A stretch of DNA of 64,000 bases from Cardinalis cardinalis (taxonomy: Eukaryota; Chordata; Aves; Passeriformes; Cardinalidae), in contig JACDOX010000021.1 in assembly GCA_014549065.1 (NCBI GenBank), positions 868,572 through 932,571 on the forward strand, read 5' to 3'. Each line of letters begins with the position of its first letter. The stretch's first letter is position 1. Under the pieces are notes generated by a model that saw only the letters and a list, made by a program, of their open reading frames with translations, was not told the origin of the DNA and ran no database searches. This document shows positions 1 through 11,661 of the stretch, one piece after another. Made by a program: the position numbers and the translations under genes.

Positions 1-351
1 GTGGAGTCTGTGGCTAAGTATTAAATAACACAGCACACCAACAGAGTGGTGTCACTCCAACAGAGTTAATGAAATATTACACTGGAATCTGCTCCATGTT
101 GCTCAGCTTCCAAATAAAGTGCAGAGATTTTTAGAGAATACATTAGATGTGAAAAATAAGTAACATATTTATGCCTTGCTTTCAGTTTTNCTGCAGGCCC
201 TGTCTCTGCAGAGATCCCTCTGCTGGATGGTTTGCCATAAACTTGCCAAAGGGTCATAAATTAAACAAAGNAACAAAAAAGAGGCAAAGTAAGAAGCTGC
301 AATATGGTTAGACTTCCCTTCCTTAAGTGAGGAAGGGAGATCTGCCCCTTC
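1..351. other. AT-rich unannotated DNA
   Basis: No coding, RNA or repeat signal is recognised. The stretch ends where a CR1 fragment begins. Confidence 0.4.
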
Positions 352-457
352 CCAGGTTGGATCATCCTTGGCTTGGAGCAACCTGGGATAGTTGAAGGTG
401 TCCCTGCCCATGGGAAAAAATGGGCTTTAAAGTCCTTCCTACCCAAACTTTTCTGTG
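352..457 (+). mobile_element. CR1 LINE, truncated 3' end
   Basis: The segment reads like the last ~100 bases of an avian CR1 element in sense orientation. It has the 'cttggagcaacctgggatag' block, then 'ggtgtccctgcccatggg', and finishes with a diverged form of the 'cccttccaacccaaacc' end and a short 'ttctgtg' tail. It is heavily 5'-truncated, as most genomic CR1 copies are, and is non-coding. Confidence 0.8.
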
Positions 458-669
458 NTACATCCAAGGCAGAAATTGCAGGTGGATTTCTGGCTCTCAC
501 AGGAGAGGGAGGAAGGAGATAAACTGGGTTATAAAGCACAGCAAAGCTCCTGCAGCCCCAAGGGAAATGTGAACATTCCTGTTGCTGCAGTTGGTTCCCT
601 GGACACCAATGAGAGCAGAAGGCCCCAGTAAGGGATTTGGGCAACATCCTGAGCTTTTCTCATGGGAGA
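458..669. other. Unannotated spacer between CR1 and LTR
   Basis: No feature is recognised. The stretch separates two mobile-element remnants. Confidence 0.35.
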
Positions 670-960
670 TGTGGTGGTTGACCCTGGNTGGACACCAGGC
701 ACTCACCAAAGCCACTCTGCCACTGCCCTGCACAGCTGGANAGAAAATCTAACAAAGGGTTCANNGGTTGAGATAAGCACAGAGGGAGATCCCCCCACCA
801 AACACCATCATGGGGAAGGCAAATTCAACTTCTGCACTGACCTGGGGGCTGCAGGGCTGCTCCTCCTGGATTTGGCTCCATGGACATTGCAGCAGATTCC
901 CACAGCAGCCCCCCCTGCATCCCCCTCACCACCAAAACCTGGCCANGCAAAGCCCATCCA
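670..960 (-). mobile_element. Internally deleted endogenous retrovirus LTR
   Basis: The + strand begins TGTGGTGGTTGACCCTGG and ends CCCATCCA, so the element has TG...CA termini on either strand. Both ends match a familiar bird LTR family whose transcribed sense is the opposite (minus) strand. The copy is only about 290 bp, with a start and an end recognisable but most of the middle missing, so it is an internally deleted solo LTR. I could not find a clear target-site duplication. No gag, pol or env sequence flanks it. Confidence 0.6.
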
Positions 961-3900
961 GCAGGGAAACATCCACCAGGGACAGGGGCTTGGTTGTTTA
1001 TTCTTCCCCAAAGCCTCACAGTTCAGAGGATCTGCTGCTATTTTATTATTCCTCTACACCCCCTGCTATTTCTTTAACAGCTTCTTCTTTAAAATTTTTT
1101 AAAATAACAGTTTCTCTTCATGCAACCAGTATGAAAACATAGTTTCCTACCTCAACCCATGTGGTTAGGAGGCCCTTATTTAAAATGCTTTCTCTCTCCC
1201 CACCTCCTNCCTGTACAAAAACAACCCAAACAAATAAAAGAGGGATTTTTTTTCTTTTTGAAANTTGGCTGCAGTTTTCAGAGCTCCCACTGTCATTCCT
1301 TTAAGATCTTCAACTTGTTTGTTTAAATGTTCATGTCTTTAGGCTTTTCTTCCTGCTTTTATTGCTGGAAACCATGAGAGCTGCTATTTGTTCCAGAAAA
1401 TAGATTTATTATTTCTTCTCTACCCCAACTATGACTTTCCTTCCATTTAAAGTAAAAAACTCAATTTACTCTTCCAATATGCACTTTATCTCCTGTGACT
1501 TAGAGCCCCAAGCTGTGAAACAGCACATCTTTGGTGGGTTGTGACAATTGAAAATCAAGAGAAGAAGGCACTCTATAAAATTTAGGTGATGCATGCCCCA
1601 GCCAGCTGCAATCTCATCAGTTCCAGGGTATGGCCTGATGATGGGAGGCAATAACAAAATGTTATAAAAACAAGGATAAATATGCATTTTGCGTTANACC
1701 ATATCAAACCTTGTCAGAAGGGAGCTGGCTGGGGAATTTGCAGGTGATAGCAGTTACGTGGTGGGTATTTGAAATTTTAATGGGGCTTTCTCAGGTTTGG
1801 GGATGCATTTTCTGGAAGCACAGGGTGGGTGGGGGTGCCTGGCTGGGGAGTGGGAGAAGGGTCAGCCCTGCCACTGTGCCAGAACAAGCCCANAGTGACA
1901 CCTTGGGTTAGCAGGGAGCAGAGGCTGTGCACAAAGGGGTTGGGAAAAGGGGCACCTTCACTCACAGATGTGCACAAGACCTGGGATCATTTGTCCAAGT
2001 GAAAATCATACCCAAGGAGTACATTTATTTAGTGGAAAAACACTCCCATCACATGCAATTTTTCTTACTTTCCCCCAAGAAAAGGCTCAATAAAGAGTAA
2101 TGACAGAAAAATCCAGGAGACTCTGAGAAGGTGAATGCCCAGGATTACTTCTTTCTANGTCATTTCAGCAGATAAGGAGGAGGAATTTGAATCCAGCCTC
2201 CCCACACCTCACAGCAGAGCTCCAGACTCTCTGTGTGTTCTAAGGAAAGCAAAGAGTTGTTTTGTATTTNTCACCAAAAATGCATTTAGAAAACTTCATT
2301 TCTCTTCTACATCAGCCTGGAAAACACATTTTGAAACCTGAATTTTCCATGAAACACAATTCTGGACTTCTTGCTATTCTGCTTCAGAGATCAGCATCTA
2401 AAATGGAGCAGTGGTCTTTTGATTACCTTCAGAGACCTGGTTCATCTGTATGTGTAAAAAGGTAATTCAGGTCATTCAGTTGTAAATAGAAAGATGATTT
2501 CTGCCAGGCACTGAAATGCATGTGGGAATTTATTTATTTTCCCCACTGAAAGAAGTTCTGCCTGCTAACCAGTCCTGCCCTGAACACAATCACAGCTAGT
2601 GGCTGCCAACCATGCTGTTCCTTTGAGATACAATAAAGAGGAGTACAAAGAAAGATTGGTGATAAGAAAACCTGGGTAAAAAAAAATCTTCTGTGCTGAT
2701 TGCATTTAAAGATTCCTAAATTCAAAGCAAAACTGTTAAAAACTCACAATAAAAGAAATTCTGCTTTTAATGAAAGCTTAGTGGTGCACAACCACTTCGA
2801 CAAGGAGCTCATGGCAGATAATCTGAAATATTTCAGGATCCCTATGAGTGTGTAGTACTACAGATTGTGATCTCAGAGTTTTGGAAGTTACACTGGCTCC
2901 TGATAGTCCTCATGATTTTTCTTTTCCACATGAATTATTTTAAGATAAAACCTCACCTTAGAGAAATAAACTTATTTTTTCCACCTGTTGGTTCTGGGGC
3001 AGCCTGGGCACTGTTGTAATTTATAATTTTACAGTGCTGTGACTGTTTTCCATGGCTAGTGGGGATCAGTGTGAGAGAAAAATTGATAGAATATGAGGAT
3101 GGTTAAATTTGGCCTCTGCAGGAGTGTTTCAGGGAAATATCCTGGTCTGCCAGCATTTTCTCCACACATTGAACAGCAAAAAGGACAAATCAAACATCTT
3201 TACTACCTGTTACAGATGTAGATAACTAGACATGAAGCAGCAAGAACTGAAGCAGAGATATGAACCAAAAAAAAAAAAAAAATTTATTCAGTCCAATCCA
3301 TGACTCCAGACTCACCAGGATCTTCCCCATAAATAACTATGAGGCTGTTTTCATTTCTTTTTCTGGAGCTTGACTCCACTCCCACAGGCCTGGATGTGTA
3401 TTTCCCACAGTGTCTCAGTGGAAAAAAATCTGCTTTTAATGGGGAGCAAACTGGTGGATCCCAGCAGCCCCAGCTGCATTCAATTCAAGCTACCTAGTGA
3501 GGAGAGAGTGATGCAAGNAGCAGAATTCAGCCACTCCCATCCAGGAGAGCAGTGATACCTCAGTANGGTCTGAATAGGGGGAGGAGGAATAAGATCTGTG
3601 TCTGCTTCTTTCTNTTTGTCTATTCATTTTCACTAGAAAAATATTGTATTAATATTCTATTTGCTTTGCCTGCACCCAAAGCACACGTGGTAAGGGGCTG
3701 TTTTCTGTCTCATATTTGNTGTTATAAAATTTATAAATGGCTCTATTATTTCAGCATTTTCTCTCTCTGCATTTTGATCCCTGAATCTGAGGAAATTAGG
3801 ACCTTATGGCTGTAAACATCAGCAATTGCTGTTGATTTTTCTCCCTCTAAAAGATGTCTTAAACCTCATAACAGGCCACATGCAGCAGGCAAATATGGTT

Positions 3901-4447
3901 TCAAAAGAGCCTGGCTGAGAAAATCATTCAGTACTATCCTATAAGTGAATCCCTATCTTNAAAGTAAATAAAACTGCATTAAGGNTGGGGAGAAGGAAGA
4001 AGAGCTTAAGTTAAGAAGGATTTTATAGCTGTTTCTTCTTTGAAGTAGTTTTATTGCAAATCATCTCACAGTGTAAAACTCAGNGTTAAAACTCATGTCT
4101 TCTTCCCAGATCACCAGTGTGGGGTTCACCCAGACTTTGTGGAATCCAGAATTGGAGGCAGACTTTGTACATCACTGAAGTATTGCCACAGGGTGGGAAG
4201 CTTCATAATCCATGGATGGTATCAGCTGATTCTCTCAGGTCAGGNTGCAGGAGAGGTTTGGGAAATCATTAAATTTGGAGTGAGCTGNGTCAGCTTAGCA
4301 CGTGTTGGTTGCTGTCATGGACTGGCTTTGGGGAAGCTGCTGCACTGTGGTTTTGAAGGACTGGTGTTACTCCACCATGAAAATACCTGAAAATACACAG
4401 GGTGGGCCAAATGTTTCACCCCATCAAACTGCTCTTACATTACTTAG
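961..4447. other. Unique, mostly AT-rich DNA
   Basis: I see no exon or repeat here beyond a 16-base A run at 3267-3282. A slightly GC-richer patch lies at 1711-1980. Reading frames here are short and unremarkable. Confidence 0.4.
3267..3282 (+). repeat. Poly-A run (A16)
   Basis: An uninterrupted run of 16 A follows TGAACC and precedes TTTATTC. No retroposed gene is recognisable upstream, so it is a simple homopolymer or the tail of an unidentifiable insertion. Confidence 0.8.
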
Positions 4448-5165
4448 TGTTTTAGGTTGGAAGTGGGGGTGTGTGTTCTATCCCCATTTGTCAGAGGTGG
4501 GGCAGTTCTCTTCTGTTCATTGGGCAGTTTTCTTTATCTCTTCCACAGCCAATCCTCCCTCCAGGAGATCTCTGCTGTTCATGGGCCATTAATNATTAAT
4601 TATCTTCTGTTCATGGCCACTGAGTGTCCCTGCATGGCTGATCAAATTCCATCATCCCATGGGGAGATGCTCTGCCCAGGGGAGGAGCCAAGCATTCCTA
4701 CCTGGATACAATCTGAGGTTTGGGACAGCNCAGCAGCCTTTGCCCCCTGCATTGCCAGAGGAGCAGCTTTCTGCTGCCCTGCATTGCCAGAGGGAGCCCA
4801 GGCCCATCTGCAGCAGCCCTGGAGCTGCAGAGGAAAACTCCCCCCTTGTGCAGGATCCCTGCTGCAGCAGAGCCACAGCTGGCACTGCAGGAGGGCTGAG
4901 CCCCCATGGGATGGGGCTGGGACACCACCCTGACACACAGGGGGGGCAGGGCCTGCTCTGACTCTGTGGTTTGTTTTTGTTTGTACTATTACATTTGTAT
5001 CTTTAATTTTCCTAGTAAAGAACTGTTATTCCTCCTCCCATATCTTTGCCTGAGAGCCCCTTAATTTCAAAATTATAATAATTCAGAGGGAGGGGGTTTA
5101 CATTTTCCATTTCAAGGGAGGCTCCTGCCTTCCTTAGCACACACCTGTCTTTTCAAACCAAGACA
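4448..5165 (+). mobile_element. Solo LTR of an ERVL-like endogenous retrovirus
   Basis: The 718-bp element starts TGTTTTAGGTTGG and ends AAACCAAGACA, giving TG...CA termini. It is flanked by a perfect 5-bp direct repeat, CTTAG (4443-4447 and 5166-5170), the target-site duplication. The central 4630-4960 part is GC-rich. The 3' third has an AGTAAA polyadenylation-like site at 5014-5019, then an AT-rich stretch with AATTATAATAATTC, a layout known from bird LTRs. A 5-bp duplication fits ERVL-type integrases. No internal retroviral sequence remains, so it is a recombined solo LTR. Confidence 0.8.
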
Positions 5166-5170
5166 CTTAG

Positions 5171-6140
5171 CAATGAAGCAGTGGCTACAGAGCACCCCAG
5201 AAATCCCCAGCTGCAGAGGAACCATGGAAAAGTTGTCTTTCCATCAGCAAGGCCACCTTTAGAGGGCTGGTGGCAGTGCCAGGACCTGTGTGCTGAAATC
5301 CTGAGTGCCATTTCCTCTTCTGAGCAAGTGCGATGAATCCTCACCGATTCTTCATCAAAAGTGGAGCTTTAATTGAATTTCTCTGCTCGTTCCCAGCAGG
5401 ATGATGGTTTGCAATTGTCCTGTAGCTGCATGCCTGACTGCAGCTCTGCTTTATCTCACACACTGTGATTATGAAAACTGGCTGTACAGTGAATCATGCT
5501 GTGATTTACTTTGAAGAGGTCAGCTTAAAAAAATTCCCTGAGAGGAATTTTATTAGATGCAAACAGCACCAGGACTGAATTAAAATGCAGCTTCAGTAGT
5601 CTTATATCCATTTCATCAATATCATTATNTTCCTCCCTCTGTTCCACCGTTATAAACTGATTGGAGGTGTTTTTTTCTTTAAAGTGGACGGGTCAAAAGA
5701 AGTTGTCTACAAACACAAGGTCAACTGTGCTCCGCTGAAAATTATAATAAATATCTGCAAAGCCTCAGTTACACTCTGTGATGAGTGGATAGAGGGTGTA
5801 ATGGAAGGGCAGATGTGGAAAGTATCATTTAGTAATCACTCAGCCCAGAGGTTTGCTGCATNTTTACCAACAGGCATGAAATGATGAGGCCACTGGATAA
5901 TGAAATAACCATTTCCCTCTTCATCTGAGCCAGATCTTCCTAAAGCCTGTGTCTGTGCATGTCCTTCTTGGCTAATAGAATAAATCATAAGTACTGATGT
6001 AACACGCAGTACAGAATTAGTGTTCAGTGCTCCACAGGCACCTGATTTCATCACCCACCTTCTGCTTGAGGACAAAGCCCTGAACCAGAACCCTTGGATG
6101 AGTCCTGTAGAGTCTGTGTAGGCTGTGAGATCTTGTAGAG
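5171..6140. other. Unannotated spacer
   Basis: No gene or repeat is recognised. A 66-codon open frame at 5684-5884 on the + strand lacks convincing splice sites and resembles no protein I know. Confidence 0.35.
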
Positions 6141-6340
6141 AAAGAAATTCTTTCCTGTGAGGGTGGNCAGGCCCTGGCACAGGGTACCCAGAGCAGCTGT
6201 GGCTGCCCCTGGATCCCTGGAAGTGTCCAAGGCCAGGTTGGATGGGGTTTGGAGAAACCTGGGATAGTGGAAGGTGTCCCTGGGAGTGGGACTGGATGAT
6301 CTTAGGGGTCCCTTCCAACCCCAAACCAATATTCTATGAA
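6141..6340 (+). mobile_element. CR1 LINE, 3' end
   Basis: This is about 200 bp of CR1 3' end in sense orientation. It contains 'aggccctggcacagggtacc', 'ctgcccctggatccctggaa', 'ggtgtccctggg' and 'ggtcccttccaacccc', followed by a short ATTCTATGAAT tail, the characteristic CR1 3' terminus. It belongs to the same subfamily as the copies at 28.4 and 49.3 kb. It is 5'-truncated and non-coding. Confidence 0.9.
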
Positions 6341-7059
6341 TATTTGTGTTTAATTTGTATGTAGTAGAGGAATCCCTCTCATATCCAGACTAGCCAGGAA
6401 AGATGATTATTTTCCTGTGTTACCTAATAGGAAAGGAATAAAGGATGCAAAAAACAGTTCAGCAGGTTTGCCAGTAAATTTGTTTTTCTGTANCAGGAAT
6501 GGATGTCTTTTACCAATCTAAACATGCTCTTAATAACACAATTTCCTTTATTATTGCTAAGGACACTGCAGAGCTATTAAATGACAAAAACTCTGCTGCA
6601 GTTTTGCCTGGATTGCTGTCTTTAATCATGTCACTCCAAAATAGTTTATGGAAATCCAAGATTGGCTTGGAGCATGGATTAATCTCTCCTTCCCGAGGTG
6701 GAGATGGGCAGTGGAAATGCCACATTTATGGTGTGGCAGAGCACTCTGGCAACCTGCCCCTGGCTCTGGCAGTGGGCATGGACACACCTGGCAGGAGGGC
6801 AGAATTAGGGAGTGTTTTGAGGATTGGTGCATTTCTACTCTGGAAGAAGCAGTGGTAATATTGTATTCAGTGAGTAAATGTTGGAATTCAGGACATCCCT
6901 CTGGCTGCCCTGGATTACCAGAACCCCTGCCAGGGGGCTCAGAGACCTAGGCACAGAGCCCAAGACACCTGTGACTTTGATTATGACCCATGGAAAAAAT
7001 TACCAACCTTATATGAGGATCTGCAAGCCACNAAAGTCTAAGTAGAATAATAATNAGTT
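6341..7059. other. Unannotated spacer
   Basis: A 119-codon open frame lies at 6499-6858 on the + strand. It has no recognisable domain and is within chance length. Nothing else is seen. Confidence 0.35.
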
Positions 7060-7515
7060 TGTCATGGGGTGAAAAATAGATTTTTGGGGTGTTTAGAATG
7101 GGGGTTCAGGGGGNAAGATGGAGGAATCTGGGGGTGTCCTGTCTTTCTCCTTCTTCTTCTTGGCCTCCATCTTCTGNTGTGGTGGTGGCACTTTTGGGTT
7201 GGTTTAGAGTAGAANCTCACTGTCTAACACAGGTGATGGGTATTGGGAAGTTATGGTAAATAAAGTCCANGTAGTTTTTAGTANAAAAAGATAACACCAC
7301 CCTGAGGGCGGTCAGTGTGCCTCAACCCGACCTGCTGGATGGACCTCAGCAGGTCAGAGAAANAATTTNATAGCTAAGAAACAATAAACAACTTTGAGAA
7401 CGAGAAATGANNAGTTCTGACTCCTTCTTCGACTGCTGGGCTGGGAAAAGAGACTTTCTAACACATCTCGGGGTCACTCTGAGCAGCAGAAGTCCCAAGA
7501 AGTAAATATTTCACA
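7060..7515 (+). mobile_element. Endogenous retrovirus LTR
   Basis: The element starts TGTCATGGGGTGAAAAATAG and ends near AAATATTTCACA, about 456 bp with TG...CA ends. A TATA-like GTANAAAAAG is at 7281-7290 and a polyadenylation signal AATAAA at 7383-7388, about 100 bp further on, so transcription would run on the + strand. The sequence resembles a common passerine LTR family. I could not find a target-site duplication, so the 3' boundary is uncertain by several bases (CA repeats follow). No viral coding sequence is present. Confidence 0.7.
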
Positions 7516-7575
7516 CACAGCCATTTGGCCATAGCTCTACACACACATGAAAAGGATTGTACATAGTCCTGTGCC

Positions 7576-7681
7576 ACCAGCATGCAGAAAATTCTTGGGC
7601 ATCTGCTAAAATCATCACAAGAAATTTCTGCCAACATGCAGAAGATACTTGGGTATCTGCTAAAGNGATAAAAAGAAATAA
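7576..7681. repeat. Imperfect tandem duplication, two units
   Basis: Two neighbouring copies share the order CATGCAGAA, CTTGGG-ATCTGCTAAA, then an A-rich A-AAGAAAT end. The first is about 7576-7628 and the second about 7633-7681, offset by roughly 57 bases. It follows directly after the LTR and might be part of the same insertion, but it matches no retroviral gene I recognise. Confidence 0.65.
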
Positions 7682-10600
7682 AGAAGTCTAAAAGAATATT
7701 AAAATAATTGTATTTTTTNAAAAATTCTACCTGTTCCTGTTTCTTGAATTGTCCATGTTACAACCTCTTCAGGAAANACCATTTGTATCTATAGCTTAAT
7801 AATTTCTATGGCTCATTAGCCAACTTTTGATTGTAATGATTCTTTATTCAAAGAGCCAATGGTGCTCAAAGACATNGTGTTATATGCCCAAAATCACTTT
7901 TTAGATGACTGTGAGTTACAAAATTAAGCTTCTGATGAGGTTGTTATAAATTTCTAAATTGATTTTCAAAATTCTGCTGCTACAGTTGTCTGTGAGAATG
8001 GGAATTGTTGAAAAGAAAATACCATAGTGATTTTAAAGTGCTTAAAGTTAAAATANTCATGTAATCTTTTCCTGATATTGGCCCAATTCAGAATTAAGAG
8101 GCCCCAGCTCTCAATTTTTTTAATTTTACAATGCCTAAGCCGATGTAATTCAAGGTATGTNATTAATTGATTTTAGCTTTGTTGAAACCTGTACTAAACC
8201 ACAGCTTTATGTCAGAAAGGCAGCACTAAAGTCAGGGAAACATTGTCATTTGAATCCCTCTAAAGATATAATTGTATGTCATCTGCATAAAATTAAAAGC
8301 AGGTGCACTCTCAGGCAACAAAGAAGTAACACTAAAAAATTCAGTAAAACAGAAGTCTGAGATACACAGAGCACTTCCAGAAGATAATTAATCATCCTGG
8401 GACACCATAAAGACAAATTAAATGGAGTTTCTGATATAGCATGTTGGGAAAGTTCATTTGTAAATTTTCCTGACTGACTTAAAAAACTATGAACTGCCAG
8501 GAATTCAGGTGATGGATCAAAAAAGATGCTACAGGAAACTGGAGGTGAGGAGAGGAATTGCCCCCNTTGGAATGTAAACCCAAAGGTCTGTGCTTCATAC
8601 TCTGGGAAGCATCCATAGGATGCCAGTCCCTGGTACTGGCACCTCTTCCAGCTGTGGGGAGAAATTTGGGATTTGTGTCTAAACAAAAAGGGTCCAGCTC
8701 TTGCCATCAAGTTGCCCTGACAGTTCCTTAGCACTCTATTGCTTCTTTTCATTTTCCAACTCATTATTCCCTTTCTTGACCCAAACTCCATTCCTATCAA
8801 GGGGAATTCTTCCAGCATGAGTTTATGTCCTAATTTATCCCTTCCCCAGAAAGTGAGTCAGGACCTGTCTGCTGTAAATCAGCATTCAGAAATATTCATT
8901 TAGACTCAGAATGGTTGTTCAGTTCTTGTTTTGTACTGAACTCTGTAGANTCAGGTATTTGCCCAATGTTTAGCTCTGCACCTATATTCTTACATGCACA
9001 ATATTATACAATTGTTATTTTTCATCTCTTATTCAACATCCTCCTATGAGACATCATTGATTTTTTTATTTCATTTTTTTAAGAGAACCATCGTTTCTCA
9101 AGAAATCTTGTTTTTCTCTTTGCCCAGAATTTTGCAGTTATTGGTTTTTCAAACAGAACAAAAAGCACACCAGTATTTTTGACTATTGCCTTCTNTATTT
9201 TTCCCCATCTTTCTTTTCCCCATGGCTTTTAATAGATAATGGGGAAGGAAAATGAAAACCTGAACACATATTATTTGGTCAATAAACAAAATGAGAGTTC
9301 CAAAAAAATTATGATCANTTCTTTTTGAATCATCCCCACTTTGATATTTCAGAACCCTATTCAGGGAAAAAGAATACCATGTCTCATTCAGAAAAAGAAA
9401 AAATACCCCTTAAATCTAAACAAATAGTGCATGAACATGTCATGAGCTGAAACGAGTTTACTTAAATTAGTATTGAACAATTCCAGACAAGAAATAAGCA
9501 TGCAAGAAATTCAGTGTGATTTGCAAATTATTTGAGAACAGAAAAAGAGCAGCCAAATACATGGGATAGCTGATTAATTGTAATTAGAATGTGGGTCCCT
9601 GGTCATGCATAGTAAATTTCCCANTGATTTGATTTCACTGAAAATAGGGTTTGGTCCCTGTTAATGAAATCTCTCCTCAAGTCAATTGATTTTTACTTCT
9701 CCTAAGGAAAATATTTGGTTCAGTTCACCAATAAAAACTGTCCCCATTACCTAAAAAGCTTCATAAAAATGGCACATTATTTCTGTAAAAAGTGAGAAAA
9801 AGAGATGTTTCTACAGGACCTGTTGCTGTCTGACAAAAGTATTTGGGTTTTTGTTAGCATAATACAAATGGGCATGGCAGAAGCAAATGCCCCACATNAA
9901 TTCATATTGATGGAAAATAAAAGCTTTGCATCAACATACTCAAGGGTGTGTATTTATAACAATCTNTTTCTCCATTAGAGCAGCAAGCCAGCAGCAGAAG
10001 TGGATTTTTCAAGAAAATCTATTTTTTTTCTACATGGCTTCATAGGTGGATCAGCTGCCAGAGCAGGTGATCTTCAGTGTAGCAATTGTAAAGAAGTAGC
10101 AAGGAAAAGAAACCTGAATGTACAAAAATGGCTCCAAAATTCAGATGTTTCCCTNCAAATTATCTAATTCAGAGGTATTTTTACCTTTTTTGCCTCATTG
10201 CTGAATAAGTCATACAAGAGTTTTGCCAGGAATTTTGGGGTGCATGAGGGCAAATGAGACTCACACAGGTCAGAGAGAAGGAATACTGGAAATTGCTAAT
10301 GGTAAATCTGAGATTAAAAANTACTTTTTGCTTCCTAACTGTGAGCAAACGGAAATTAAATAAGCAGAAACAAACCAAAGGAATTGCTGCTTGGTTGAAA
10401 GCAGTAAGTTACTCATTTTCCAGCTTTAAAAATGAAAGGTTTTTTTTTTTGGTGACAAATTGGAGGCAGAATATTTCCTCAATTTTGGATCAAGGAATTA
10501 ACAACCTGAAGACATATTAATTGTCCAAATATTGTGAGATATTTGTTGAATTATTCTGGAATCATCCAGGCCATGATCAGTCCAGGAGGCTGACACAGTT

Positions 10601-11661
10601 TAACCTGGTGATTTGTGGAGGCAAAGAGGCAGAACCCAGAACTGGAGCACTTTGATTTCTCACAAGNAGCACAAAAGGGGGAAAGTGCATTAAAAACCCA
10701 AATTTTCTTAGAGAATTTAGGAGAGAAAAAGATTATGTGGCTAAAAGTGAAGTGCATTNGAGCAATACAGTGCAAAGAACAATATTGAAGAGCTCTGATG
10801 AGTGTCACAGACAGTCAGGCTTGTAGTAAATAAATGTTATTAGGCTGCCACAATTACAGCATCTTCCTGTGCTCAGGCTGGTTGAGCCATCTGGCATGGG
10901 CATCCAGATAAAAGTTATGCAATTATTAAAACAAGCTAAATTAAATTAACTTAAATTAATCACAGTGTAGGAAAATAACTGGCCAGAAGCATTGAATCAC
11001 AGTTGTTTTGAACATTATGACCTATTTTTCTGTTTTTCCTGGGCTTTCTCTAATTATGAGATAACATGTTCTCTTTGAAACCAGTGGCAAAAGTCCAGCT
11101 GAGTGAAAAGAAAGATGTGCACAGGGTAATATCTCCCTTGCANTCTACCAGTGTGACATGCACAATGAACAACAAGCACCTAATGAGGGGCACAGATGAG
11201 GTTTTTTTATTTCTCTATTTAGGATGTGAAGATAACACATTGTAGCAAATAGTTTGCCAAGCTTTTTTTGGAAAATCCAAAAGACTTGTTTGTTCCCCTG
11301 AAGTTCTACAAAGGGTTCATAACAAGGTGGTTTTTGCTTTGATGCTTCTAAGATGATTGTTTAAATACTTTATTTGCCACAAATTTAGGGGGTTTGTTGC
11401 AAATTCAGCCAATGTTTTGGTGACAATGTGCTTAAAAAACAGTGTAAAATATGACTAAGTGAAAATGGCTTGGCTTAAAGTGCTGAAGAAATTGGGAAGG
11501 AGTTCAACTGACAGGCTCCCAGAGCTGCTGGGAATAAGAGCAGCTGAGAAGGAGAATCCCAAGAAGAGAATCCTGAAGAGTTTCTTTCTGTATTTACCAA
11601 ACCTCCTTGCTGGTACAAGGAGGGAGAAGTCAGCATCTTGCCTGCTGCTTTCTCAGGGGCA
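7682..11661. other. AT-rich unannotated DNA
   Basis: There is no recognisable repeat family in this 4 kb. The longest open frame is 179 codons on the minus strand (8279-8818). It contains an N, has no domain I recognise and overlaps no splice pattern. A TAAT-rich patch lies near 9.55-9.73 kb. The last 200 bases before the minisatellite form an 83-codon basic frame of no known family. Confidence 0.4.
9545..9735. promoter_or_regulatory. Possible regulatory element (TAAT-rich)
   Basis: The patch has a dense run of homeodomain-type cores: TGATTAATTGTAATTAG at 9571-9587, then TAATGAAATC and TCAATTGA. The motif density is visible. That it is a conserved enhancer is inference, since AT-rich DNA produces such motifs by chance. 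Confidence 0.15.

Noticed and set aside
8279..8818. 179-codon minus-strand open frame
   Set aside because: It contains an N and no recognisable domain. A frame this long is only mildly unusual in 64 kb of this composition, and no splice or promoter context supports it.
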